Positions 1 through 6,249 of a stretch of DNA of 16,188 nucleotides are shown here, piece by piece. The notes below the pieces were generated by a model. It saw only the letters and a program-made list of their open reading frames with translations, searched no databases and had not been told where the DNA came from. Made by a program: the position numbers and the translations under genes. The stretch lies in the NCBI GenBank assembly GCA_910576845.1, contig CAJTJA010000052.1:1-16188 (forward strand). Reading direction: 5' to 3'. Position 1 is the first letter of the stretch, and every line of letters begins with the position of its first letter. This stretch comes from an uncultured Oscillibacter sp. Its GTDB lineage: Bacteria; Bacillota; Clostridia; Oscillospirales; Oscillospiraceae.

Positions 1-76
1 CCCGCTGCTTCCTGGCCCGCTCATTCTCCGTCACCTTTGCGGAACGGCCCATCATCGCCTTGATAAAGTCGTCCTT

Positions 77-99
77 GCATCCGTTCCCGGCTCTTTTTC
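77..99. repeat. Direct repeat copy 1 (second copy at 11030-11052)
   Basis: GCATCCGTTCCCGGC is exact in both copies, and 21 of 23 positions match overall, in the same orientation. This copy overlaps the stop codon of the sensor binding protein. Of the rest of 1-97, a minus-strand frame beginning at ATG 55 (MMGRSAKVTENERARKQR) might be the start of a further gene, but the ribosome site is weak. Confidence 0.8.
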
Positions 100-1093
100 A
101 GTATTCCCGATTTTCAATCAGCGCCTTGGTCAGGTTCTCCGCGGTGAAGGTTTGTTCCTCCACATAAGAATGCTTATCCGGCGTCCGGCCCGCCTCCATG
201 TCCTGGATCACCGCCTCTACCAGCGGCCCCAGGAGGGGGTTGCACTCCACCGCCAGGGTGATCCTTCCGTTCAGGCACTCCGCCAGCGCCTCCCGGGTGG
301 CGTCGAAGGTGATGACGCTCACGCCCTCCCGGCCGCAGGCATATCCCCGTTCCTCCAGGGCCTGAAGGGCTCCAAAGGCAATGTTGTCGTTCTCGCAGTA
401 GACTACGTCGATATCCCCGCTCCCCGGCAGGGAGGAGAGGTATTCCGTCATGACCTCATAGGTTTTGGCCTGGGTGAAATCCCCGTCCAGCTGGGTCAGC
501 AATTCCCAATTCTCGTGAGCCTCCACGGCCTCTTCCAGCGCCGCCGTGCGGCCAAGCTGGGCGGTAGAGCCCAAGGTTCCTTGAATGTGGATGATGCGGA
601 CAGGGGCCTCCGCCTCCCGAAAGGCGTCTTCCATCCAGGCGGCGGCCAGCCTCCCCTCCTTTAAAAAGTCGGAGCCAATGTGGGCGGCATAGAGGCTCTC
701 GTCTCCCACGTCCGCCATGCGGTCCACTAAAATGACGGGGATTTCCGCCTCCTTCGCCTCTTGGAGCACGGAGTCCCAGCCGCTTTCGCTGATGGGCATC
801 AGGACGATATAGTCCACCTGCTGCTGAATAAATTTTCGGATGGCGGTAATCTGGTTTTCCTGTTTCTGCCGGGCATCCTCGAACAGGAGGCGGTAGCCGC
901 GCTCCTCGGTGAACACCGCCTTCATCGACTCGGAATTCGCCACCCGCCAGTCGGACTCCGCCCCTACCTGGCACATGCCGATGACCGTCAGGTCCTCATT
1001 GGACGAATCGCCCTGGGGATTTGTCCCGGCTCCGCAGGCGGAGCCGAATAAAAGGCTCAAAGCCAGCAGCGCCGTCAGGAACGCGCGTTTCAT
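98..1093 (-). CDS. araP: Sugar-binding lipoprotein of a three-component sensor (AraP-like)
   Basis: Predicted periplasmic-binding-protein-type lipoprotein, 331 aa, of the YtfQ/RbsB class (Peripla_BP_4). A signal peptide runs to a lipobox ending at Cys20 (FGSAC), so the mature protein should be anchored outside the membrane. YtfQ-like landmarks are visible: GMCQVGAESDWR near residue 40, RQKQENQI near 76, SGWD near 104, and VDRM near 124. It is the last gene of a coupled operon: its ATG overlaps the kinase stop codon by 4 bp (ATGA), with AAAGGAGG just upstream. It has no permease beside it, so I infer that it senses extracellular sugar and signals through the kinase, as AraP does in Geobacillus AraPST and XylFII in clostridial XylFII-LytS-YesN. 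It is a paralogue of the transporter binding protein at 12626, but diverged. The ligand (arabinose or another pentose, or galactofuranose-like) is inferred. Confidence 0.85.
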   Translation of the reverse strand: MKRAFLTALLALSLLFGSACGAGTNPQGDSSNEDLTVIGMCQVGAESDWRVANSESMKAVFTEERGYRLLFEDARQKQENQITAIRKFIQQQVDYIVLMPISESGWDSVLQEAKEAEIPVILVDRMADVGDESLYAAHIGSDFLKEGRLAAAWMEDAFREAEAPVRIIHIQGTLGSTAQLGRTAALEEAVEAHENWELLTQLDGDFTQAKTYEVMTEYLSSLPGSGDIDVVYCENDNIAFGALQALEERGYACGREGVSVITFDATREALAECLNGRITLAVECNPLLGPLVEAVIQDMEAGRTPDKHSYVEEQTFTAENLTKALIENREY

Positions 1094-2502
1094 GCTTCCT
1101 CCTTTCCCCGGCGGGGAATCCGCACCGTCACGGTAGTCCCCGCGCCCTCCCGGCTGGAAAGCGTCAGCCCATAGGGCGGGCCGAACAGCAGCCGCAGCCG
1201 CTCGTGGACGGTCACCAAGCCGAAGCCCACCCGTTCTCCCTTCTCAATCGCCCGGTTCAGCTCCTCCAGCCGCGCCGCGGTCATCCCCGCGCCGTCGTCC
1301 GTAATCTGGAGGAGCACGGCCGTTCCCTCCGCCTGGCTGGCAATGCGGATGCAGCCCCTGCCCCGCTTGAGCTTGATGCCATGGTACAGGGCGTTTTCCA
1401 CCAGGGGCTGGAGGGTCAGCTTGGGCAGGCGCGTCTCCCGCAGGGCGGGGTCCATCCGGATGGTGTAGTCCAGGATGTCCTTGTAGCGGGCCTGCTGGAT
1501 TTGAAGATAGCTGCGGACATGCTCCTCCTCCTCCCCAAGGGTGATGATATCCTCCCCCCGGCTGAGGGAGTGGCGGAAGAAATTGGAGAGGTCGGAAACC
1601 ATCTCCACCGCCGCCTGAGGCCGGTTCGCCTCAATGAGCCAGATGATGGTATCCATGGTGTTGTATAGAAAATGCGGATTGATTTGGGCCTGGAGCAGCG
1701 CCAGCTCCGCCTTGCGGAGGCTTGCTTGTTTCTGAGTAGTCTCCTGGATTTGGGCGTTGAGCCGGGCGATCATCTGCTCCATGCCCTCGCTGAGGGTCCG
1801 AATCTCGTAGGTTTCCGAGCGGACCGGCTCCCGGACCGTCAGGTCTCCTCCGATAACGTCCTCCGCCCGGCGGCTCAGGTCCACCACCGGCTGGGCCACG
1901 GACCGGCTCAGCCGGACGCTGTAGCGGACCAGCAGCGCGATCAATACGGCGGACAGGAGCAGCACCAGCAGAATTTCCGCCGCCATCTGCCGGGAAATCT
2001 GCTGTTGGAGCAGGTTCAGCTGCACCGACTCATAGTAGAGGTAGTTGTACATATATTCCTGAATCAGGGCGGTGAGGACGTAGACGTTGTTTTCCAGCTG
2101 CATCTGCCGGCTGTCATAGCTTTGGGTCTGCTCAATCTGATAGATCTTCCCCTCCAGATTTTCGCACAGGTCCAGCACGCTGGTGACGGCCTGGAGGCTG
2201 TCCTTTTGGCTTGTGCTGTCCAGCAGGTCCTTCGCCAGGGCCTGGGCGTCCTGAACCTCTTGGATGGGCAGGCCCTCGGAATACCGGCTTTCGATGACGT
2301 AATAATACATCTTGAGATCGATGTTTTCCTTGAAATCCTGGTTGAATTCCGAGGCAGTGGTCACATTGTAGAGAAGGTCTTTGTATTGGCTGTTGTAAAC
2401 CAGCGCCAGCGCCAGCGTCACCGCCAGGACCGCCGCCATGAAGCCGCAGGACACCACCGCCATGCGGCGCATCCGGCTCTGGATGGAATCCGGACGGCTC
2501 AT
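1090..2502 (-). CDS. araS: Sensor histidine kinase, YesM/LytS type (AraS-like)
   Basis: Membrane sensor kinase of 470 aa. Order: short cytoplasmic N-terminus; TM1 about 14-36; extracellular domain about 37-173 rich in helix-forming residues; TM2 about 174-193; HAMP about 195-248; His_kinase domain with phospho-acceptor His277 in QINPHFLYNT; HATPase_c with N-box Asn370 (LVENALYHG), DDGAGM at 402-407 and GFGL at 426-429. All catalytic boxes are intact. The start overlaps the response-regulator stop by 4 bp (ATGA) and is preceded by GGGGAGGAAAG; the stop overlaps the binding-protein start in the same way, so the three proteins are translationally coupled. Inferred role: the loaded binding protein contacts the extracellular domain, and the kinase phosphorylates the neighbouring regulator. 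A very similar layout (yesM/yesN) occurs with many sugars, so the AraS label rests on context. Confidence 0.9.
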   Translation of the reverse strand: MSRPDSIQSRMRRMAVVSCGFMAAVLAVTLALALVYNSQYKDLLYNVTTASEFNQDFKENIDLKMYYYVIESRYSEGLPIQEVQDAQALAKDLLDSTSQKDSLQAVTSVLDLCENLEGKIYQIEQTQSYDSRQMQLENNVYVLTALIQEYMYNYLYYESVQLNLLQQQISRQMAAEILLVLLLSAVLIALLVRYSVRLSRSVAQPVVDLSRRAEDVIGGDLTVREPVRSETYEIRTLSEGMEQMIARLNAQIQETTQKQASLRKAELALLQAQINPHFLYNTMDTIIWLIEANRPQAAVEMVSDLSNFFRHSLSRGEDIITLGEEEEHVRSYLQIQQARYKDILDYTIRMDPALRETRLPKLTLQPLVENALYHGIKLKRGRGCIRIASQAEGTAVLLQITDDGAGMTAARLEELNRAIEKGERVGFGLVTVHERLRLLFGPPYGLTLSSREGAGTTVTVRIPRRGKEEA

Positions 2503-4121
2503 AAGCGCTTTCCTCCCCGATAATCCCGGGGCGTGCAGCCCTGGGTTTTTTTGAACAGGAAGCTGAAATAATGGGGGTCCTTATATCCCACCGCCGCCGC
2601 CACCTCGCCGGAGCGCTTGTCCGTGGTGCGGAGCAGTTCCTTGGCCCGGTCCATCCGTTTCCCGGTGACATATTCGGTGAAGGTGGCCCCGATCTCCTGG
2701 CTGAACACCGCCGAGAGGTAGTTGGCGGAGATGTTCACCTCCCGGGCTACTTGGTTCAAGGAGAGGGATTCCTCGGTGAAGTGGCCGTCGATATAGGCCA
2801 CCGCCTGTTTGAGAAGGCTCCGGCACTGGCTGCTGGACGCCTGGTCCCGCAGCTCCACCATCCGCAGCAAAATGGCGGAGAAATAGCTTTTCAAGTCCGC
2901 CGCCGTCACGTTCCTCCCCACCAGGTCCAGGCAGGTCAGGGGCGCGAAAGCCTCTTGCCGTCCCACGCCCAAAGAGGCGGCGAAGCGGTCTGCCGTAAAA
3001 CGGACGGAAAGCATAAGGTACTGGCAAAACGGCTTGGACCCCAGGGCCTCTTCCACGCTGTGGATGTATTCGTCCGCGAAGCTGGGAATTTCCTGGGCGC
3101 TGGCGCTCTGCATCACACCCAAAAGGATGGCCGGGTCCACCTTGCCGGCGTCCAGCCGGTCCAGCTGGCTGTTCCCGCCGCCGGTGCCGGTGAGGAAGCT
3201 GACGGAGTCCGCCGTCAGCACATGCTGCTGGGGCAGGATGTGCCGGTAGGCCCAGAGGCGGGAGACCTCCTCAAAGCAGGCGGGCAGGGTGCTGAGCCGC
3301 TGGGTGGGGCGGCCGATGGCCACATACCAGTTCTGCTCCGGCGCATAGGCGGCGTATTGGTTCCGCACCGTCTCCACGCAGCGCCGGGCCAGCTCCTCCA
3401 TTCGGGCGGTCTCGCCCTTGAGGAGCACGGCATAGGTGGTCAGGTTCCAGCGCAGAAGGATGTATTCCGGGTATTTCAGAAAATACTCCAGCAGGGCGTC
3501 CCGCAGGCGGGCTCCCGGTTCGGAGTAGACTTCCGCCGAGCCGGAGGACTCCGGCAGAACGGAGAAAAAGGCGATGGTATAGCACTGGGCCCGGAGGTCA
3601 ATATCCAGCCTCGCCGCCGACTCGTAGATCTCCTGGACCGAGAGCTGCCCGGCCACCACCCGCTCGAAGAAGACCCGGCGGGTGTACTGCTCGTACTCCT
3701 CCGCCTCCCGGTGGAACTGGACCAGATAGCTCCGGTTGGCCCGCTCCCCCTCGATCTTCTTCTTAAGCTCCTCCAGCACGTCCAGCAGGGCCTTTTTCGT
3801 GATGGGCTTTAAAAGGTACTGGTCCACACCGATGCTGATGGCCTGCCGGGCATACTCAAAGTCGTCGTAGCCGGAGATGATGATAATTTTCATCTCCGGA
3901 AATTCTCGCCGGACCAGCTCACTGAGGGCCAGGCCGTCCATGAAGGGCATACGGATGTCGGTGATGAGCACGTCGGGCTTTACTTGACGGATAAGGGGCA
4001 GGGCCATTTCTCCATCCCCGGCCTCTCCGGCAAAGGTATAGCCATATTGGGCCCAGGGCACGGTGTCCCGCAGAGTTTCCCGGATGATACTCTCGTCCTC
4101 AACTAAAAATACGCGCAGCAT
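2499..4121 (-). CDS. araT: Response regulator with AraC-type DNA-binding domain, YesN type (AraT-like)
   Basis: Response regulator of 540 aa. Receiver domain at residues 1-120 with the acidic pair E8/D9, phospho-acceptor Asp55 (LITDIRMPF), Ser83 and Lys105 (LLKP). A long variable middle region follows, then a C-terminal AraC/XylS double helix-turn-helix (about 436-540) ending in the usual VGYKDPHYFSFLFKK signature. The start chosen is the ATG ending at 4121 (MLRVFLVEDES), preceded by AGGGGGG; a longer in-frame extension to 4256 has no ribosome site and reads into the promoter. It is the first gene of the operon with the kinase and binding protein. In XylFII-LytS-YesN and AraPST systems this protein activates the cognate sugar ABC transporter, here most likely the one at 12626-16188, now separated from it by the mobile element. 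Confidence 0.9.
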   Translation of the reverse strand: MLRVFLVEDESIIRETLRDTVPWAQYGYTFAGEAGDGEMALPLIRQVKPDVLITDIRMPFMDGLALSELVRREFPEMKIIIISGYDDFEYARQAISIGVDQYLLKPITKKALLDVLEELKKKIEGERANRSYLVQFHREAEEYEQYTRRVFFERVVAGQLSVQEIYESAARLDIDLRAQCYTIAFFSVLPESSGSAEVYSEPGARLRDALLEYFLKYPEYILLRWNLTTYAVLLKGETARMEELARRCVETVRNQYAAYAPEQNWYVAIGRPTQRLSTLPACFEEVSRLWAYRHILPQQHVLTADSVSFLTGTGGGNSQLDRLDAGKVDPAILLGVMQSASAQEIPSFADEYIHSVEEALGSKPFCQYLMLSVRFTADRFAASLGVGRQEAFAPLTCLDLVGRNVTAADLKSYFSAILLRMVELRDQASSSQCRSLLKQAVAYIDGHFTEESLSLNQVAREVNISANYLSAVFSQEIGATFTEYVTGKRMDRAKELLRTTDKRSGEVAAAVGYKDPHYFSFLFKKTQGCTPRDYRGGKRL

Positions 4122-4167
4122 GATGGTCCCCCCTCCGCGCCGCCGGTCCGCGGGGCTTCGATTATTT

Positions 4168-4211
4168 TGTATAGAATACCATACCGCGCCAGGAAATTCC
4201 ACATGGAATTT
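4168..4211 (-). promoter_or_regulatory. Candidate promoter and operator of the sensor operon
   Basis: On the minus strand a TATACA -10 box lies at 4173-4168, followed about 45 bases later by the regulator's ribosome site. The -35 zone has no good consensus, and instead carries an exact inverted repeat, AAATTCCA-CA-TGGAATTT (4194-4211), with 8-bp arms. A dyad replacing the -35 box is the usual place for an activator or repressor site. The binding protein is unknown. Confidence 0.45.
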
Positions 4212-4241
4212 TAAATTGATAACAGACGAATGAGGGCTGAT

Positions 4242-4257
4242 ATTCCTGCTTGACAAT
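4242..4257. repeat. Possible left attachment site (near-copy at 11003-11018)
   Basis: This 16-bp segment matches 11003-11018 at 14 positions in the same orientation (ATTCC, two differences, then CTTGACAAT). The two copies sit between the sensor-operon promoter and the first element gene, and between the element's cargo and the araR stop codon, where the left and right ends of the insertion are expected. A serine-recombinase att pair is possible; chance similarity of two TTGACA boxes is the alternative. Confidence 0.3.
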
Positions 4258-4278
4258 CTTTCCCATCGGTGCTATGCT
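4250..4278 (+). promoter_or_regulatory. Promoter reading into the mobile element
   Basis: A perfect TTGACA -35 box (4250-4255), a 17-bp spacer and TATGCT (4273-4278) form a good sigma-A promoter pointing toward the ParB-like gene. The -35 box lies inside the candidate left attachment site, so it could be supplied by either joined end after excision and circularisation; in Tn4451 circularisation is known to create a promoter for the recombinase gene. Confidence 0.55.
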
Positions 4279-4333
4279 TTTCATCACAGCAACGTATTGG
4301 GAAAAAATATTTTATTAACTGGTTTTATTCTAA

Positions 4334-4452
4334 CAGGCTTTCTCGAAAGAGATTGGACATCATCGACAGTTCTATCGCTGTACCCCGAGTGCCTCTGCGC
4401 TCGGAGTAAAAGTATATGACCGTCCAATCAGATACTTTTACGGGGAAGCCTG
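4334..4452 (+). other. Structured leader or left-end region
   Basis: About 120 bp with nested inverted repeats: CAGGCTT (4334-4340) with AAGCCTG (4446-4452); GATTGGAC (4351-4358) with GTCCAATC (4422-4429); CCGAG (4385-4389) with CTCGG (4400-4404); and GTAAAAGTAT (4406-4415) with ATACTTTTAC (4432-4441). Not all can form at once, which suggests alternative RNA folds, a replication or partition site, or a recombinase-binding end. No gene is convincing here; the minus-strand reading frame over it has no family features. Confidence 0.4.
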
Positions 4453-4593
4453 CCATAACTTCAGTTTGAACGAGCGGGCCAAGAGAAGAAACACGACACA
4501 GCACCGAGCAGGGTTGCCTGTCAGGAACCGGATTGGATAGAACGGCAAACTTACGGCGAAGGCTCACAAAAACAAACTGAAGGAGATGGTACT

Positions 4594-5529
4594 CTGCAAA
4601 ACACAAAAATCGAATACAATAGTTCCGAACGGACGCTGACCGTCCTGCCGGAACTGGAAGGACTGCTTCCGCCTCTCAGCGGTGAGCAGTTTTCTTCTTT
4701 GGAGAGCGATATCCCGGAAAACGGCTGCCACGCCCCCATCATTGTCAACGCGGACATAATCGTTATTGACGGACACAATCGTTTCCGCATCTGTGAAAAG
4801 CATGGTCTGCCCTATAAAATGCTGGCATTTTCGTTTACCGATCTGCTGGAGGCCAAGCAATGGGCACTAGATACACAGAAGGGCCGCCGCAATCTGGATA
4901 AGTGGGAATTAGGCAAAATCGCGCTGAAACTGAAACCGGAAATCGAGGCCAGAGCACGGGCAAATATGGCCGCAGGAGGCGGCGACCGCAAGAGCGAGCA
5001 TGTAAAATCGGGTTTGGTGAATTCACCAAACCCGATTTTGCCTGTGGATACCAGAAAGGAAGCGGCCCTGGCCGTAGGAATCGGAGAACAGACCATGGGC
5101 AGGGTCGCACAACTGGCGGAAACCGCGCCCCAGGCCCTGAAAGACGCTCTGGACAGGAAAAAAGTGTCCATTAACCGGGGCTGGAAAATTCTGAAAGCGG
5201 TTCGGAAGCTACCTCTGGAAGAGCAGGAATCCGCCGCCGCCGAGATGCTGTCGGCTGTGCGGGAAATTGACCAACTGGACGCTGAAGCGGAACGCAGAGG
5301 GAAAATTGCCAGCCTGTTCTGCAAAGCCTATGAAAAAGCTGTTCTTCTGACTCCTACATTGGAAAATGTTCGCATTTGGGTGGAAAACACCCGCATGAGG
5401 CCGGATGAGATCGAGGACTCTATGCGGGAATCTTATGAATTGGCCCAGACGTTTCAGGCCATTGGAGATTTGCTCAAAAATGAAGTTCTGCATGATTGTC
5501 AACAGGCTGTACATTCGGATAGAGCTTGA
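4594..5529 (+). CDS. ParB-like nuclease-domain protein of the mobile element (CTG start)
   Basis: About 311 aa. The N-terminal ParB/Spo0J-type domain is recognisable: LLPPLSGEQFSSLE, then APIIVNADIIVIDGHNRFR, the counterpart of the ParB GHHRYRA box, followed by a glycine-rich GGGDRKSEH stretch and a helix-turn-helix-like region (EAALAVGIGEQTMGRV). Such proteins are common on clostridial plasmids and mobilizable elements, where they act in partition or transcription control. The frame is open from 4459, but no ATG, GTG or TTG lies at a useful place. AAGGAG (4580-4585) is 8 bases before CTG at 4594, giving an N-terminus (M)QNTKIEY, so I chose CTG. The ATG at 4586 is out of frame and closes after 12 codons; the internal ATG at 4699 would remove the start of the ParB domain. 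The gene contains a perfect 36-bp palindrome (5004-5039). Confidence 0.82.
   Translation: MQNTKIEYNSSERTLTVLPELEGLLPPLSGEQFSSLESDIPENGCHAPIIVNADIIVIDGHNRFRICEKHGLPYKMLAFSFTDLLEAKQWALDTQKGRRNLDKWELGKIALKLKPEIEARARANMAAGGGDRKSEHVKSGLVNSPNPILPVDTRKEAALAVGIGEQTMGRVAQLAETAPQALKDALDRKKVSINRGWKILKAVRKLPLEEQESAAAEMLSAVREIDQLDAEAERRGKIASLFCKAYEKAVLLTPTLENVRIWVENTRMRPDEIEDSMRESYELAQTFQAIGDLLKNEVLHDCQQAVHSDRA
5004..5039. repeat. Perfect 36-bp palindrome inside the ParB-like gene
   Basis: Two 18-bp arms with no loop, centred between 5021 and 5022 on an EcoRI-like GAATTC; the left arm is AAAATCGGGTTTGGTGAA. It encodes KSGLVNSPNPI in the ParB-like protein. Symmetry stops exactly at its ends. Possible roles are a binding site for the ParB-like protein itself, a resolution or nicking site, or a cruciform. 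Confidence 0.95.
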
Positions 5530-5549
5530 GTCGCTAAGAGTACGGGCGA

Positions 5550-5623
5550 GGGGGTTATGTATGCGCACCCAGCCTCCGCTTTTTGAGGATGCAAAGTAGG
5601 AGCAGGTGCATACATATGCCCCC
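5550..5623. repeat. Imperfect inverted repeat downstream of the ParB-like gene
   Basis: The left arm 5550-5569 (GGGGGTTATGTATGCGCACC) pairs with the right arm 5605-5623 (GGTGCATACATATGCCCCC), leaving a 2-base bulge and two mismatches. The 35-bp interval between the arms contains a short reading frame (5561-5599, MRTQPPLFEDAK) after GAGGGGG. The structure overlaps the starts of two mini-ORFs, so it could hide their ribosome sites, or it could be a DNA site such as part of a mobilization origin. Confidence 0.5.
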
Positions 5624-5701
5624 ACCATCGAAGCAAAGGCTGTCTGCCAAATCATTTGGACATTGCCGGAACAGGCTGATATGATGTGGCCTACCCAATA
5701 A
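5606..5701 (+). CDS. Possible 31-aa mini-ORF
   Basis: GTG start with AGGAG only three bases upstream, which is closer than usual; it reads VHTYAPTIEAKAVCQ and so on for 31 codons to TAA. The stop sits next to the AGGAGG ribosome site of the following gene, an arrangement suggestive of translational coupling. There are no recognisable family features, so it could equally be non-coding spacer. Confidence 0.3.
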   Translation: MHTYAPTIEAKAVCQIIWTLPEQADMMWPTQ

Positions 5702-5716
5702 CAGGAGGTACGCCCG

Positions 5717-6007
5717 ATGGAAGTAAGATTTTTCTTTGATAAAGCTGCAGCAGAGCGGCGCAGCTACACATTGGAGGCTGTGCATCAGACGATAAAAAGC
5801 CTGTTCGCCACCCACGACCTCCCCTGCGTCTCTGATGGAGATACCCTCGTCTTCAAGGATAACGGTCACAGCGATGACTTCGCCGCCATGTGGGATATCA
5901 TCCTGTCCCTGCTGCGGGCGGATTGGTTCATGGACTGCGCCGCCCCCTGTGTCTGGCAGGACGAGGATGGCGAGGAAGACATACTCGCTCAGGCCGGGAA
6001 GGTGTGA
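5717..6007 (+). CDS. Small hypothetical protein of the mobile element
   Basis: 96 aa, acidic toward the C-terminus, beginning MEVRFFFDKAAAERRSYTLEAV. The start is preceded by AGGAGG at good spacing. It has no membrane segment, signal peptide or motif that I can name; tryptophan and aspartate are frequent in the second half (MWDIILSLLRADWFMD). It lies between the ParB-like gene and the relaxase, in the same direction. Small accessory proteins at this place often assist mobilization or replication, but nothing in the sequence shows a function. Confidence 0.7.
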   Translation: MEVRFFFDKAAAERRSYTLEAVHQTIKSLFATHDLPCVSDGDTLVFKDNGHSDDFAAMWDIILSLLRADWFMDCAAPCVWQDEDGEEDILAQAGKV

Positions 6008-6085
6008 GACACCATGTGGCAGTAATCTGGTGGGAAACATGCCTTCGCCCCTCCCTCGAATTTCAATCACCCTGCCGCTTGGAAA

Positions 6086-6206
6086 AGGCCCCGCTTCGGC
6101 GGGGCCTCGCTCTCGCCGCCAGGGGCTGCGAGAGCGCAAGCATCGCAAAAATGTACATTTTTGCGGCTTGCAGGGGAACTCCCCTGACCCCAATGCCGCC
6201 TGCGGG
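6086..6206. other. Candidate origin of transfer: five consecutive stem-loops before the relaxase
   Basis: Reading rightward: AGGCCCCGC-TTCG-GCGGGGCCT (6086-6107, a C(UUCG)G tetraloop stem); CGCTCTCGC (6108-6116) with GCGAGAGCG (6128-6136); GCAAGC (6136-6141) and GCTTGC (6166-6171) enclosing an exact 22-bp palindrome (6144-6165) centred on GTAC; CAGGGGA-AC-TCCCCTG (6171-6186); and CCGCC (6192-6196) with GGCGG (6202-6206). None has a U-tract, so they are not ordinary terminators. Dense inverted repeats directly upstream of a MobP relaxase gene are where oriT normally lies. Confidence 0.6.
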
Positions 6207-6249
6207 CGGAAGATTGGCGGTTACAAGCCGCGAAAGGAGTTGACGCAAC

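Noticed and set aside
2571..3812. 413-codon plus-strand ORF opposite the response regulator
   Set aside because: Low-complexity Gly/Pro/Arg/Leu composition and no ribosome site; the minus strand carries a full receiver and AraC domain.
4325..4860. Minus-strand ORFs of 79-98 codons at the left end of the element
   Set aside because: They overlap the structured region and the ParB-like gene, have no ribosome sites and show no protein-like pattern.
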